This document shows positions 26,317-34,381 of a stretch of 64,000 nucleotides of DNA, piece by piece. The translations under genes and the position numbers were made by a program. Below the pieces are notes generated by a model. It saw nothing but the letters and a program-made list of their open reading frames with translations. It was not told the origin of the DNA and made no database searches. Source of the DNA: Flavobacterium sp. CFS9 (GTDB lineage: Bacteria > Bacteroidota > Bacteroidia > Flavobacteriales > Flavobacteriaceae); NCBI RefSeq assembly GCF_041154745.1, contig NZ_AP031573.1, positions 4,030,001-4,094,000 of the forward strand, written 5' to 3'. Positions within the stretch are counted from its first letter, which is position 1. Each line of letters starts with the position of its first letter.

Positions 26317-27510
26317 ATGAACCCATTATCAATTGAAAAACGTAATCTGGTTTTGCGTGCTATGGCACAGCTGGTCGAGCAGGAGCGGAACCAGATTATC
26401 TTAACCAATCAGGAAGATCTTGTTGATTATGACGGCTCAGACTTAGCCATGGAAGAGCGTTTAAAGGTAGATGATAAAAAAGTGGATGAAATGATTTTAT
26501 CACTCAATCAACTGGCTTCGCAAGAAGATCCGGTTGGAGTAGAACGTTTTCATTTTGTTCATGATAATGGTATAAAGGTGATTAATAAGACTGCCGCTTT
26601 CGGGACGATTTTAATCATTTACGAATCCCGTCCCGATGTTACTATTGAAGCCGGGGGAATAGCTTTTAAATCCGGAAATAAGATTTTATTGAAAGGAGGA
26701 AAAGAAGCTTTAAAATCGAATTTGAAAATTGTGAGTCTGTGGCATCAGGCTTTAGAGAAAAACGGCGTTTCGAAAGACTGGGTGGAATATTTGAATTTTA
26801 ATCGTGCCGAAACTCAGGCTTTTTTAGAAAAACCAACTCAAAAAGTGGATTTAATTGTTCCAAGAGGAGGAGAAAAATTAATTGAGTTTGTCAAAGCACA
26901 CGCCACTTGCCCCGTTATTGTAAGCGGACGAGGAAATAATTTTGTCTACGTTCATGAAAAAGCTGACACAGATTTGGCTCTAAAAATCATTATAAATGCC
27001 AAAACCTCTAAAATTTCAGCGTGTAATGCGGTCGATAAGGTTTTGATAGATTCAAAGCTGCCTAATTTTGAAGGATTTACAGCTATTTTAATTGAAGAGT
27101 TAAAGCAATATAAAGTAGAAGTAATTGTTGATGAGTCACTAAAAAGTTTTGAAGACACCAAAACACTCCAGAACGAAGACATTTGGTACGAAGAATTCCT
27201 GGATTATAAAATCGTAATTGGAGCTATTGATTCTGAAGAAAATGCAATCGAAAAAATAAATAAATATTGCGGAGGACACTCGGCAGTAATTATTACAAGA
27301 GATGATAAGGCAGCACAGGAATTTATGGATGCCGTAGATACTGCAGCTGTGTATCAAAATGCCTCAACACGTTTTACAGATGGAGGTCAGTTTGGTCTGG
27401 GAGGTGAATTAGCGATAAGTACCGATAAATTGCATCAGCGGGGTCCTATCGGACTTCAGCATCTCGTAACCAATAAATGGTATGTGTACGGAGAAGGTCA
27501 AATTAGGTAA
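26317..27510 (+). CDS. proA: Glutamate-5-semialdehyde dehydrogenase
   Basis: ProA reduces glutamyl-5-phosphate to glutamate-5-semialdehyde in proline synthesis. The 397-residue aldehyde-dehydrogenase-type protein has the block YESRPDVTIEAGGIAFKSGN, PRGGEKLIEFVK, the catalytic cysteine in TSKISACNAVDKVL and the C-terminal TRFTDGGQFGLGGE, all typical of ProA. It is placed between argD and proB. A full three-enzyme proline route also needs ProC, which is not in this window. Confidence 0.95.
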   Translation: MNPLSIEKRNLVLRAMAQLVEQERNQIILTNQEDLVDYDGSDLAMEERLKVDDKKVDEMILSLNQLASQEDPVGVERFHFVHDNGIKVINKTAAFGTILIIYESRPDVTIEAGGIAFKSGNKILLKGGKEALKSNLKIVSLWHQALEKNGVSKDWVEYLNFNRAETQAFLEKPTQKVDLIVPRGGEKLIEFVKAHATCPVIVSGRGNNFVYVHEKADTDLALKIIINAKTSKISACNAVDKVLIDSKLPNFEGFTAILIEELKQYKVEVIVDESLKSFEDTKTLQNEDIWYEEFLDYKIVIGAIDSEENAIEKINKYCGGHSAVIITRDDKAAQEFMDAVDTAAVYQNASTRFTDGGQFGLGGELAISTDKLHQRGPIGLQHLVTNKWYVYGEGQIR

Positions 27511-27514
27511 TTGA

Positions 27515-27775
27515 GGAAATTAGACAATTAGATAGTTGGATTTTCTTAGATTGTAAATTATTGGAATTTGGAATTTTAAAAATTGTAATTTATCAAAAAA
27601 ACAAAGCTTTGCGAACCTAGCGTTAATCTAGACAAAGAAAAAAGCTTGCGCCCTTTGCGGTTAAATAACACAATGTGCAAATTAGATAATACGAAAATTG
27701 AGGGAATTAGATAATTAGTCAGTTCTGGATAAAAATCTTAGAATCTCAGTATCTTAGAACCTTAGCATCTTTAAA
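27515..27775. repeat. Word-array spacer between proA and proB
   Basis: The 267-base gap has three kinds of words: AATTAGA/CAATTAG (27518-27535 and 27677-27720), AAAGCTTTGCG...CCTTTGCGG (27602-27663) and CTTAGAATC/CTTAGAACC (27737-27770). I see no gene in it. The closeness of the last words to the proB start (7 bases) makes them part of its leader. Confidence 0.85.
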
Positions 27776-27777
27776 AA

Positions 27778-28539
27778 ATGAGCAAAAAAAGGATTTTATT
27801 AAAAATAGGAAGTAACACTTTAACCAAAGAAACCAATCATATTTCGCGGGGAAAAATTGAAGATCTCGGAATGCAGATTGCAGCTTTAAACAAAGATTAC
27901 GAGTTTGTAATTGTGAGTTCCGGAGCAATCGCAGCGGCAAAGCAATTTGTAAAGCTCGAAAGTAAAGGAAAAGAAATTGTCGTTAAGCAGGCATTAGCTT
28001 CAATAGGTCAGCCACATTTGATGCGGATTTTCCACGAGAATTTCAGTGATTTGGGATTATTGACTTCTCAATGTTTATTGTCTTATTCTGATTTCGAGAA
28101 AGAACAGTCTAAAGTCAATATTGTCAATACGATAAACGTTTTGGTAGAGAACAATTACATTCCGATTATTAATGAAAATGATACGGTTGCTACAGATGAA
28201 ATTCGGTTTGGAGACAATGATAAACTGGCAGCATTGACAGCAGTTCTTTTAAATGTTGATATTCTGATTATTGCGACCAATACCAACGGGATTTATACCA
28301 AAGATTCTATTCACGATGAAGTTCCTGAAACGATCAAACTGGTAGAGGATTTAAAAATATTGGAAAAAGAAATTGGAGAATCAAAATCATCACATGGAAC
28401 TGGAGGGATGCAGTCGAAGATAGAAGCAGCCGCAATTGCAAAAGCAGCCAATATTGAAACCTGGATCGTAAATGGATTAGATGATAATTTTATTCTGCGG
28501 GCGCTAAAAGAGGAAATCCCATTTACCAGGATTGTGTAA
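27778..28539 (+). CDS. proB: Glutamate 5-kinase without PUA domain
   Basis: ProB phosphorylates glutamate with ATP to start proline synthesis. The 253-residue protein is a single amino-acid-kinase domain, with LLKIGSNTLT at the N-terminus, VIVSSGAIAAAKQ, PIINENDTVATDEIRFGDNDKLA and SHGTGGMQSKIEAA. It ends there and lacks the C-terminal PUA domain found in the E. coli enzyme of about 367 residues, a shorter form that is known in other bacteria. It sits within the arginine cluster between proA and the transcarbamylase. Confidence 0.94.
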   Translation: MSKKRILLKIGSNTLTKETNHISRGKIEDLGMQIAALNKDYEFVIVSSGAIAAAKQFVKLESKGKEIVVKQALASIGQPHLMRIFHENFSDLGLLTSQCLLSYSDFEKEQSKVNIVNTINVLVENNYIPIINENDTVATDEIRFGDNDKLAALTAVLLNVDILIIATNTNGIYTKDSIHDEVPETIKLVEDLKILEKEIGESKSSHGTGGMQSKIEAAAIAKAANIETWIVNGLDDNFILRALKEEIPFTRIV

Positions 28540-28547
28540 AGATGTTT

Positions 28548-28655
28548 ATTTGTTTAACCGTTAATTTGGTTAATCGAAGTAATATCACCAGAAAAAAATA
28601 AAAGTTAATATGTTTTATCAAATAAACAAATTAACGATTAACCGATTAAACAGAA
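28548..28655. repeat. Inverted word array, TGTTTAACCGTTAATTTGG type
   Basis: The left half (TTTATTTGTTTAACCGTTAA, then TTGGTTAATCG) is complemented by the right half (CAAATAAACAAATTAACG, then ATTAACCGATTAAACAG), separated by about 40 bases. It fills the proB-argF gap. Confidence 0.9.
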
Positions 28656-28659
28656 AGAG

Positions 28660-29607
28660 ATGAACTATATTTCAATTCAAGATATCGACTCATTATCAAA
28701 ATGGGTAAAAAGTGCGTTAAAAATCAAAAAGAACCCACTTAAAAATCAAAGTTTAGGAAAAAATAAAACCTTAGGGATGTTATTTTTTAACCCAAGTTTA
28801 AGAACGCGTCTGAGTACTCAGAAAGCGGCAATGAACTTAGGGATGAATGTTATGGTAATGAACTTCACTAATGAAGGCTGGACGTTAGAATTTGAAGACG
28901 GAGCCATTATGGATTCCGGTGCTTCAGAGCACATTAAAGAAGCAGCTGAAGTAGTATCTCAGTATTGTGATATTATTGCGATTCGTGCTTTCGCAGGTCT
29001 TGTGGATAAAGAGAAAGATTATGCAGAAACCGTAATTTCGGGATTCTTGAAACACGCAACCGTACCCATCGTAAACATGGAAAGTGCCGTTCGTCATCCG
29101 ATGCAGTCTTTGGCAGATGCTATTACCATGGAAGAATACAAAACCAAGCATAAACCCAAAGTCGTACTTTCGTGGGCGCCACATCCAAAAGCTTTGCCTC
29201 AGGCCGTTGCGAATTCATTCGTAGAAATGATGCAAATGCAAAAAGACATGGATTTTGTAATCACACACCCGGAAGGTTACGAATTAAGTCCCGAAATCAC
29301 GAAAGACTGTACAATTGAATACGATCAAAACAAAGCGTTTGAAAATGCTGACTTCGTTTACGTAAAAAACTGGAGTAATTTTAACGACTACGGAAAAGTA
29401 ACCAATACAGATTCAAGCTGGACGGTTACAGCCGAGAAAATGGCTTTAACCAACAACGGAAAATTCATGCACTGTCTGCCTGTTCGTCGTAATGTTATTG
29501 TAAGCGATGAAGTACTTGACGGCAAGAATTCAATCGTAATTCAGCAGGCGAACAACAGAACGTATTCAGCGCAGTTAGTTTTACAGAAGATTCTCAAAAA
29601 AATATAA
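28660..29607 (+). CDS. N-acylornithine carbamoyltransferase (ArgF')
   Basis: This enzyme forms N-acylcitrulline from N-acylornithine and carbamoyl phosphate. The 315-residue protein has the carbamoyl-phosphate motif SLRTR at 46-50, HPMQSLAD and the HCLP motif in KFMHCLPVRRN. These segments match Bacteroidetes ArgF' rather than ordinary ornithine carbamoyltransferase. At the position that from memory separates succinyl (Pro) from acetyl (Glu) specificity, this protein has S89 in GASEH, so the acyl group stays undecided. It follows the proA-proB pair and precedes argB. Confidence 0.9.
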   Translation: MNYISIQDIDSLSKWVKSALKIKKNPLKNQSLGKNKTLGMLFFNPSLRTRLSTQKAAMNLGMNVMVMNFTNEGWTLEFEDGAIMDSGASEHIKEAAEVVSQYCDIIAIRAFAGLVDKEKDYAETVISGFLKHATVPIVNMESAVRHPMQSLADAITMEEYKTKHKPKVVLSWAPHPKALPQAVANSFVEMMQMQKDMDFVITHPEGYELSPEITKDCTIEYDQNKAFENADFVYVKNWSNFNDYGKVTNTDSSWTVTAEKMALTNNGKFMHCLPVRRNVIVSDEVLDGKNSIVIQQANNRTYSAQLVLQKILKKI

Positions 29608-29611
29608 TTTT

Positions 29612-29701
29612 TTTGAGGTACTAAGGTTCTAAGTTTCTAAGATGCTAAGAAACGGCCGAATAAAAACCTTAGTCCCTTAGAACCTTAGTCCCTTAGAACC
29701 T
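29612..29701. repeat. Palindromic word array, GAGGTACTAAGGTTCTAAG type
   Basis: The left part GAGGTACTAAGGTTCTAAG pairs with the right part CTTAGAACCTTAG and CCTTAGAACCTC. The same CTTAGAACC word recurs at 27737-27770 and 30661-30683. It occupies the argF-argB gap almost completely. Confidence 0.9.
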
Positions 29702-29702
29702 C

Positions 29703-30479
29703 ATGAAAAAAGTTACAATAATAAAAATAGGCGGAAACATCATAGACAACCCGATAGAATTAGAGCAATTCTTAACTGATTTTTCTAAAATAGAAGGTCA
29801 TAAAGTACTGGTTCATGGTGGAGGAAAATCGGCTACGAAAATGGCTCAGAGTATCGGACTAGTGCCGCAAATGGTCGATGGACGCCGTATTACAGATGCC
29901 GCAATGCTTGATGTTGTGGTCATGATTTACGCAGGCCAAATCAACAAACACATTGTAGCGCAATTACAGGCAAAAGACAATAATACGATAGGATTTTCGG
30001 GAGCCGACGGGAATTTAATTCAGTCTGTAAAACGAAATCATCCTACGATTGATTATGGCTTTGTCGGAGATGTAAAACAAGTTAACACGAAGTTATTGGC
30101 TACGTTATTAGAAACCGGAATTGTTCCTGTTTTCTGTGCCATTACACACGACAAGAACGGACAATTGTTAAATACCAATGCCGATACTATTGCAAGTGAG
30201 CTTTCCATTGCGCTCTCTAAAGTTTTTGAGGTGACATTGACCTATTGTTTTGAAAAGCAGGGAGTTTTGCAGGATTCAGAAGACGATACATCTGTAATAA
30301 CAGAAATCAACGAGGCTTTATATAACAAACTTAAAGAAGAAAAAGTAATCCATTCCGGAATGATTCCAAAACTGGATAACTGCTTCAATAGTTTGTCAAG
30401 AGGAGTACAGCAAATTAAAATCGGACACCACAAAATGCTTCAGAATTCAGAGATTCCGCATACAACCATTACGTTATAA
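29703..30479 (+). CDS. argB: N-acylglutamate kinase
   Basis: ArgB phosphorylates N-acylglutamate with ATP, the second step of the pathway. The 258-residue amino-acid-kinase protein has IKIGGNIIDN, VHGGGKSATKMA, DGRRITDAAMLDVVVM, GFSGADGN and NTNADTIASELSIALS at the usual places. Length and motifs are those of NAGK. Feedback by arginine is less likely, since the N-terminal helix used for it is absent. It is preceded by a CTTAG-type word array and followed by a GCCAC-type one. Confidence 0.95.
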   Translation: MKKVTIIKIGGNIIDNPIELEQFLTDFSKIEGHKVLVHGGGKSATKMAQSIGLVPQMVDGRRITDAAMLDVVVMIYAGQINKHIVAQLQAKDNNTIGFSGADGNLIQSVKRNHPTIDYGFVGDVKQVNTKLLATLLETGIVPVFCAITHDKNGQLLNTNADTIASELSIALSKVFEVTLTYCFEKQGVLQDSEDDTSVITEINEALYNKLKEEKVIHSGMIPKLDNCFNSLSRGVQQIKIGHHKMLQNSEIPHTTITL

Positions 30480-30483
30480 AAGA

Positions 30484-30690
30484 TATCGCCACAAATTACA
30501 CGAATTTTCACGAATTATATTTGGTTAAACAATTAGTGTAGATTAGTGAAATTAGTGGCAAAAAAATAGAAATGCGCGAGGCGTATTAAATATTATTTTA
30601 AGAAATTTGCGCCAATAAAATTTAGGTTAAGATTTAGTATAGCAATATAAGTTTAGAAAAACTTAGAACCTTAGAATCTTAGCATATCAG
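30484..30690. repeat. Word-array spacer between argB and argE
   Basis: The first part (30487-30562) has GCCACAAATTACACGAA words that are complemented by ATTAGTGTAGATTAGTG and ATTAGTGGC, a degenerate palindrome. The second (30657-30690) has CTTAGAACCTTAGAATCTTAG. The 224-base gap holds no gene that I can see. Confidence 0.85.
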
Positions 30691-30703
30691 CACCTAATAG
30701 AAA

Positions 30704-31774
30704 ATGAAAAATATTGCAACGCTTACCCAGGAAGCAATTAGTTTATTAAAAAGTCTTATCGAAACCCCTTCCTTTTCAAGTGAAGAAGAACAAACAGCCC
30801 TTTTAATCGAAAATTGGTTCAATCAAAACGAAATTCCTTTTCAAAGAGAAAATAATAATGTGTGGGCTTTCAACAAACATTTCGACGAAAATAAACCAAC
30901 ACTATTATTAAACTCACACCACGATACCGTAAAACCTAATCAGGCTTATACTAACGATCCGTTTAAAGCCATTGAAAAAGAGGGAAAATTATTTGGGTTA
31001 GGAAGTAATGATGCAGGAGGTTGTCTGGTTTCGTTACTGGCAACATTTGTGCACTTCTACGAAAACCAAGATTTATCACATAATATCGTTATTGTAGCTT
31101 CTGCCGAAGAAGAAAGCAGCGGAAAGAATGGTTTAAACAGCGTTTTAAAGCACTTACCAGAATTAGATTGCGCTATTGTGGGCGAACCTACCTTAATGCA
31201 GTTGGCGGTTGCCGAAAAAGGATTGTTAGTTTTAGACGTAAAAGTCAAAGGAACCGCAAGTCATGCCGCACATCAAAACGACGATAATGCCATCTATAAA
31301 TCAATTCCCGTAATGGAATGGTTTAAAAATTATAAATTCGATAAAATTTCGGAAGTTTTGGGTCCTGTGAAAATGACCGTAACACAAATCAGTGCAGGAA
31401 AACAGCACAATGTAGTGCCGTCAGAATGTGATTTAGTAGTCGATATTCGCGTGACCGATTGTTATTCGAATACGGAGATACTCGAAGTAGTAAAAGCCAA
31501 TATAAACGCCGAAGTAACGCCAAGATCAATGCACCTGAATGCTTCGTCAATTCCGGTGGCACATGGTTTGGTACAAGCCGGGATCACTTTAGGAAGAACC
31601 ACTTATGGCTCGCCTACACTTTCAGATCAGTCCGTTTTAAGCTGCCAGTCTTTAAAATTAGGACCGGGAGAAACCCTGCGTTCACATTCTGCAGACGAAT
31701 TTATTTTTGTAAATGAAATTGAAGAAGGAATTGATTTGTATATCAAAATACTCAACGGGTTCTTTAAATTATAA
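30704..31774 (+). CDS. argE: M20 family acyl-citrulline/ornithine deacylase
   Basis: This 356-residue zinc hydrolase of the M20 (ArgE/DapE) family has metal-binding blocks SHHDTVKP, LGSNDAGG, AEEESSGKNG and VGEPT with the catalytic glutamate EE pair. A dimerisation domain lies between about residues 165 and 270. Since the pathway goes through the N-acylated citrulline, it should remove the acyl group from N-acylcitrulline to give citrulline for ArgG, rather than from ornithine. That is inference from the ArgF' type. The start is an ATG 13 bases after the preceding word array. Confidence 0.88.
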   Translation: MKNIATLTQEAISLLKSLIETPSFSSEEEQTALLIENWFNQNEIPFQRENNNVWAFNKHFDENKPTLLLNSHHDTVKPNQAYTNDPFKAIEKEGKLFGLGSNDAGGCLVSLLATFVHFYENQDLSHNIVIVASAEEESSGKNGLNSVLKHLPELDCAIVGEPTLMQLAVAEKGLLVLDVKVKGTASHAAHQNDDNAIYKSIPVMEWFKNYKFDKISEVLGPVKMTVTQISAGKQHNVVPSECDLVVDIRVTDCYSNTEILEVVKANINAEVTPRSMHLNASSIPVAHGLVQAGITLGRTTYGSPTLSDQSVLSCQSLKLGPGETLRSHSADEFIFVNEIEEGIDLYIKILNGFFKL

Positions 31775-31787
31775 TTGAAACGAAATT

Positions 31788-31820
31788 AAACCCGACAGGT
31801 TTCAAAAACCTGTCGGGTTT
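31788..31820 (+). terminator. Perfect 15-bp hairpin between argE and argH
   Basis: AAACCCGACAGGTTT pairs with its full complement around CAA. It carries no long T-run, only TTTG, and lies inside the arginine cluster 13 bases after the argE stop. From memory this motif recurs in Flavobacterium genomes as a repeated terminator-like element. Confidence 0.75.
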
Positions 31821-31861
31821 GTAATATAAACAGGCATATTGGTGTGATTAGAAAATAAAGA

Positions 31862-31912
31862 CAAAGAAAGAAGTCTAACAATCTAACGATCTAAGAAGTC
31901 TAAAAATCTAAG
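31862..31912. repeat. Short word array GTCTAA/TCTAAG before argH
   Basis: AAGTCTAACAATCTAACGATCTAAG and a following GTCTAAAAATCTAAG repeat a TCTAA word to within 3 bases of the argH start. Confidence 0.75.
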
Positions 31913-31914
31913 TT

Positions 31915-33195
31915 ATGAAACTTTGGGAAAAAGGAATACCAACAGACAAACAAATCGAGCAATTTACCGTTGGAAACGATCGTGAACTCGATTTAGTTCT
32001 TGCAAAATACGATGCATTAGGGTCAATTGCACATGCCAAAATGCTTGGACAGATAGGTTTATTAACTCAGGAAGAAACCACTTCTTTAGTGGACGCTTTA
32101 CATGAGATTATTGCTGATGTTGCTGTTGGAAATTTCGAAATAGAAAACAGTTTTGAGGATGTACACTCCAAAATAGAGTATTTGCTCACCGTAAAACTGG
32201 GAGACGCCGGAAAAAAAATCCACACAGCGCGTTCCCGTAACGATCAGGTTTTGGTAGACGTTCATTTGTATTTAAAAGACGAGTTAAAAGCGATAAAAGA
32301 GCAGGTAAAAACACTTTTTGATTTGTTGATGGAATCTGCAGAGAAACATCAGAACGTTTTGCTGCCCGGATATACACATTTACAGATCGCAATGCCATCG
32401 TCTTTCGGAATGTGGTTTTCAGCCTATGCCGAAAGCTTAATTGATGATATCACCATGTTAAATGCAGCCTCGAAAGTAGTCGACCAGAATCCGCTGGGAT
32501 CTGCCGCAGGGTACGGAAGCTCATTCCCAATCAACAGAACTTTTACGACTCAGGAATTAGGATTTGAAACGTTAAAGTTTAATGCCGTTGCAGCCCAAAT
32601 GAGTCGTGGAAAAGCCGAGAAAACTGTAGCTTTTGCTATGAGCAGTGTTGCGGCAACCTTGTCAAAATTTGCCATGGACGTTTGTTTGTATATGAGTCAG
32701 AACTTTGATTTTATAAGTTTACCATCGCATCTTACAACAGGTTCCAGTATTATGCCTCACAAGAAAAACCCGGATGTTTTCGAATTGATCAGAGGAAAAT
32801 GCAATAAGATTCAGGCCCTTCCTTACGAAATAACTTTAATCACTAATAATTTACCAAGTGGCTATCACAGAGATTTTCAGCTTTTAAAAGAAGGCTTGTT
32901 TCCTGCGATTCAAAACTTAAAAGCGTGTCTGGACATTGCTATTTTCTCCGTAAAGGACATTACTGTGAAAGACAACATACTGAAAGATAAAAAATACGAT
33001 TATTTGTTTACAGTAGATACTTTAAATGAAATGGTAGTGGCCGGTATACCTTTCAGAGACGCCTATAAGGAAGTTGCAGAACAGTTGGAGGCCGGAACGT
33101 ACCAATCGCCTAAAGAAACAAAACACAGCCATGAAGGCAGTATCAATAATTTATGCCTGAATGCTATTAAAGATAAAATGAAAGCAGCTTTATAA
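31915..33195 (+). CDS. argH: Argininosuccinate lyase
   Basis: ArgH splits argininosuccinate into arginine and fumarate, the final step. The 426-residue fumarase-superfamily protein has the family signature GSSIMPHKKNPDVFE and the segments AHAKMLGQIGLL, FEDVHSKIE and HTARSRNDQVLVD. It is last in the cluster and is separated from argE by the perfect hairpin, so part of its transcription may depend on readthrough or its own start. A terminator follows the stop. The first codons GTG/ATG: the ATG at 31915 is used. Confidence 0.97.
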   Translation: MKLWEKGIPTDKQIEQFTVGNDRELDLVLAKYDALGSIAHAKMLGQIGLLTQEETTSLVDALHEIIADVAVGNFEIENSFEDVHSKIEYLLTVKLGDAGKKIHTARSRNDQVLVDVHLYLKDELKAIKEQVKTLFDLLMESAEKHQNVLLPGYTHLQIAMPSSFGMWFSAYAESLIDDITMLNAASKVVDQNPLGSAAGYGSSFPINRTFTTQELGFETLKFNAVAAQMSRGKAEKTVAFAMSSVAATLSKFAMDVCLYMSQNFDFISLPSHLTTGSSIMPHKKNPDVFELIRGKCNKIQALPYEITLITNNLPSGYHRDFQLLKEGLFPAIQNLKACLDIAIFSVKDITVKDNILKDKKYDYLFTVDTLNEMVVAGIPFRDAYKEVAEQLEAGTYQSPKETKHSHEGSINNLCLNAIKDKMKAAL

Positions 33196-33216
33196 AGCAA
33201 GCAGACCCATTAAAAG

Positions 33217-33251
33217 AACCGATTTGTATCTGATATGAATCGGTTTTTTTG
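33217..33251 (+). terminator. Terminator after argH
   Basis: Arms AACCGATT and AATCGGTT enclose an AT-rich loop, followed by seven or more T. It closes the arginine-proline cluster. Confidence 0.9.
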
Positions 33252-33326
33252 TTTATTGCAGTTTAAAAGTATTAAAGCTTTTTGTGTGAATAATTAAGTT
33301 TAGTAGGTTTTTTTTTACTTAATATA

Positions 33327-33356
33327 TTTGTTCTTGGTAAAAAAAGTTTATTTTTG
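33327..33356 (+). promoter_or_regulatory. Promoter of the DUF2157 gene pair
   Basis: TTTG (33327-33330), 18 bases, then TATTTTTG (33349-33356), a good match to the Bacteroidetes consensus. It is 23 bases before the ATG at 33380. Confidence 0.75.
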
Positions 33357-33379
33357 ATTTTTAGTTTCAAAATTAAAGT

Positions 33380-34381
33380 ATGAATAAGTTTGATGATCAG
33401 GCCACCAAAGGCCTTTGGGAGAGGGGATTATTGAGTAAAGATAAGTATGAGGAAATTACATCCTATCGCAGATTGCATATTTTTTCACTAAATGCTGAAC
33501 TTAAATTAGCCCTGTACTTGTCCGTATTATTGTTTACTTCAGGAATCGGGATTTTAATTTACAAAAATATTGATTCAATAGGTCACATTGCAATTCTATC
33601 GCTGCTGTTGGTCGTTATTGGAATTTGCTTTTACTTCTGTTTTAAAAATGCCAAAGGATTTCAAAAATCAGAAACCACCTTTGAGCATCCGGTTTTAGAA
33701 TATTTGGTCCTGGCCGCTAATATACTTACTTGTATTTTTATTGGATATTTACAGTTCCAGTACCAGACCTTCGGTACGCATTACGGACTGGCAACTTTAA
33801 TTCCAACGCTGGTAAGTTTCTTTTGTGCGTATTATTTCGACAATAAAAGTGTTTTGACAATTGCAATTACCGGTTTGGCGGCTTACGTAGGGCTTTCCGT
33901 TACACCACAGGATTTGGTGAATAATAGTAATTTCTACCAGGATCCAAGTTTAAGTTATTCTGCAATTTTACTTGCTGCTTTACTTATTTTATGGACGGTT
34001 TACAGCTCCCGAATCCAGTTAAAAATACATTTCAATATTATTTATCACACTTTTGCCCTGCACATTGCCAGTATTGCATTAATTCACAACTTGACGGATA
34101 CTTATGCGGATGGTATTTGGCTGCTTTTTGCAATTGTTTTGGCTGCTTCAACGTATTATTTTTATAAAGCAAGTTACAGGCTTAAAGCTATTTCACTGTA
34201 TGTGTTTATGATTATTTATGCCTATATAGGTCTCAATATATTCATCTTTAGAGTTTTTGAGAATATTAATTTTTCAGATATCTGGGAATTATTTATTTTA
34301 ATTCTTCCGTTATATTTTATAGGTTCGATAATATTGTTTATTAAGTTAATTAAGAAATTCAATAAAGAAATAGCAGCATGA
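33380..34381 (+). CDS. DUF2157-type membrane protein, first of a pair
   Basis: This 333-residue protein has a short soluble head (TKGLWERGLLSKDKYEEI, as in DUF2157) and then about nine hydrophobic segments between residues 40 and 325, ending in a basic KLIKKFNKE tail. It is an inner-membrane protein with no catalytic motif. The ATG of the next gene overlaps the last four bases (ATGA), so both are translated together. A good promoter lies just upstream. The family is of unknown function. The paired arrangement suggests that the two form one membrane complex. Confidence 0.8.
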   Translation: MNKFDDQATKGLWERGLLSKDKYEEITSYRRLHIFSLNAELKLALYLSVLLFTSGIGILIYKNIDSIGHIAILSLLLVVIGICFYFCFKNAKGFQKSETTFEHPVLEYLVLAANILTCIFIGYLQFQYQTFGTHYGLATLIPTLVSFFCAYYFDNKSVLTIAITGLAAYVGLSVTPQDLVNNSNFYQDPSLSYSAILLAALLILWTVYSSRIQLKIHFNIIYHTFALHIASIALIHNLTDTYADGIWLLFAIVLAASTYYFYKASYRLKAISLYVFMIIYAYIGLNIFIFRVFENINFSDIWELFILILPLYFIGSIILFIKLIKKFNKEIAA

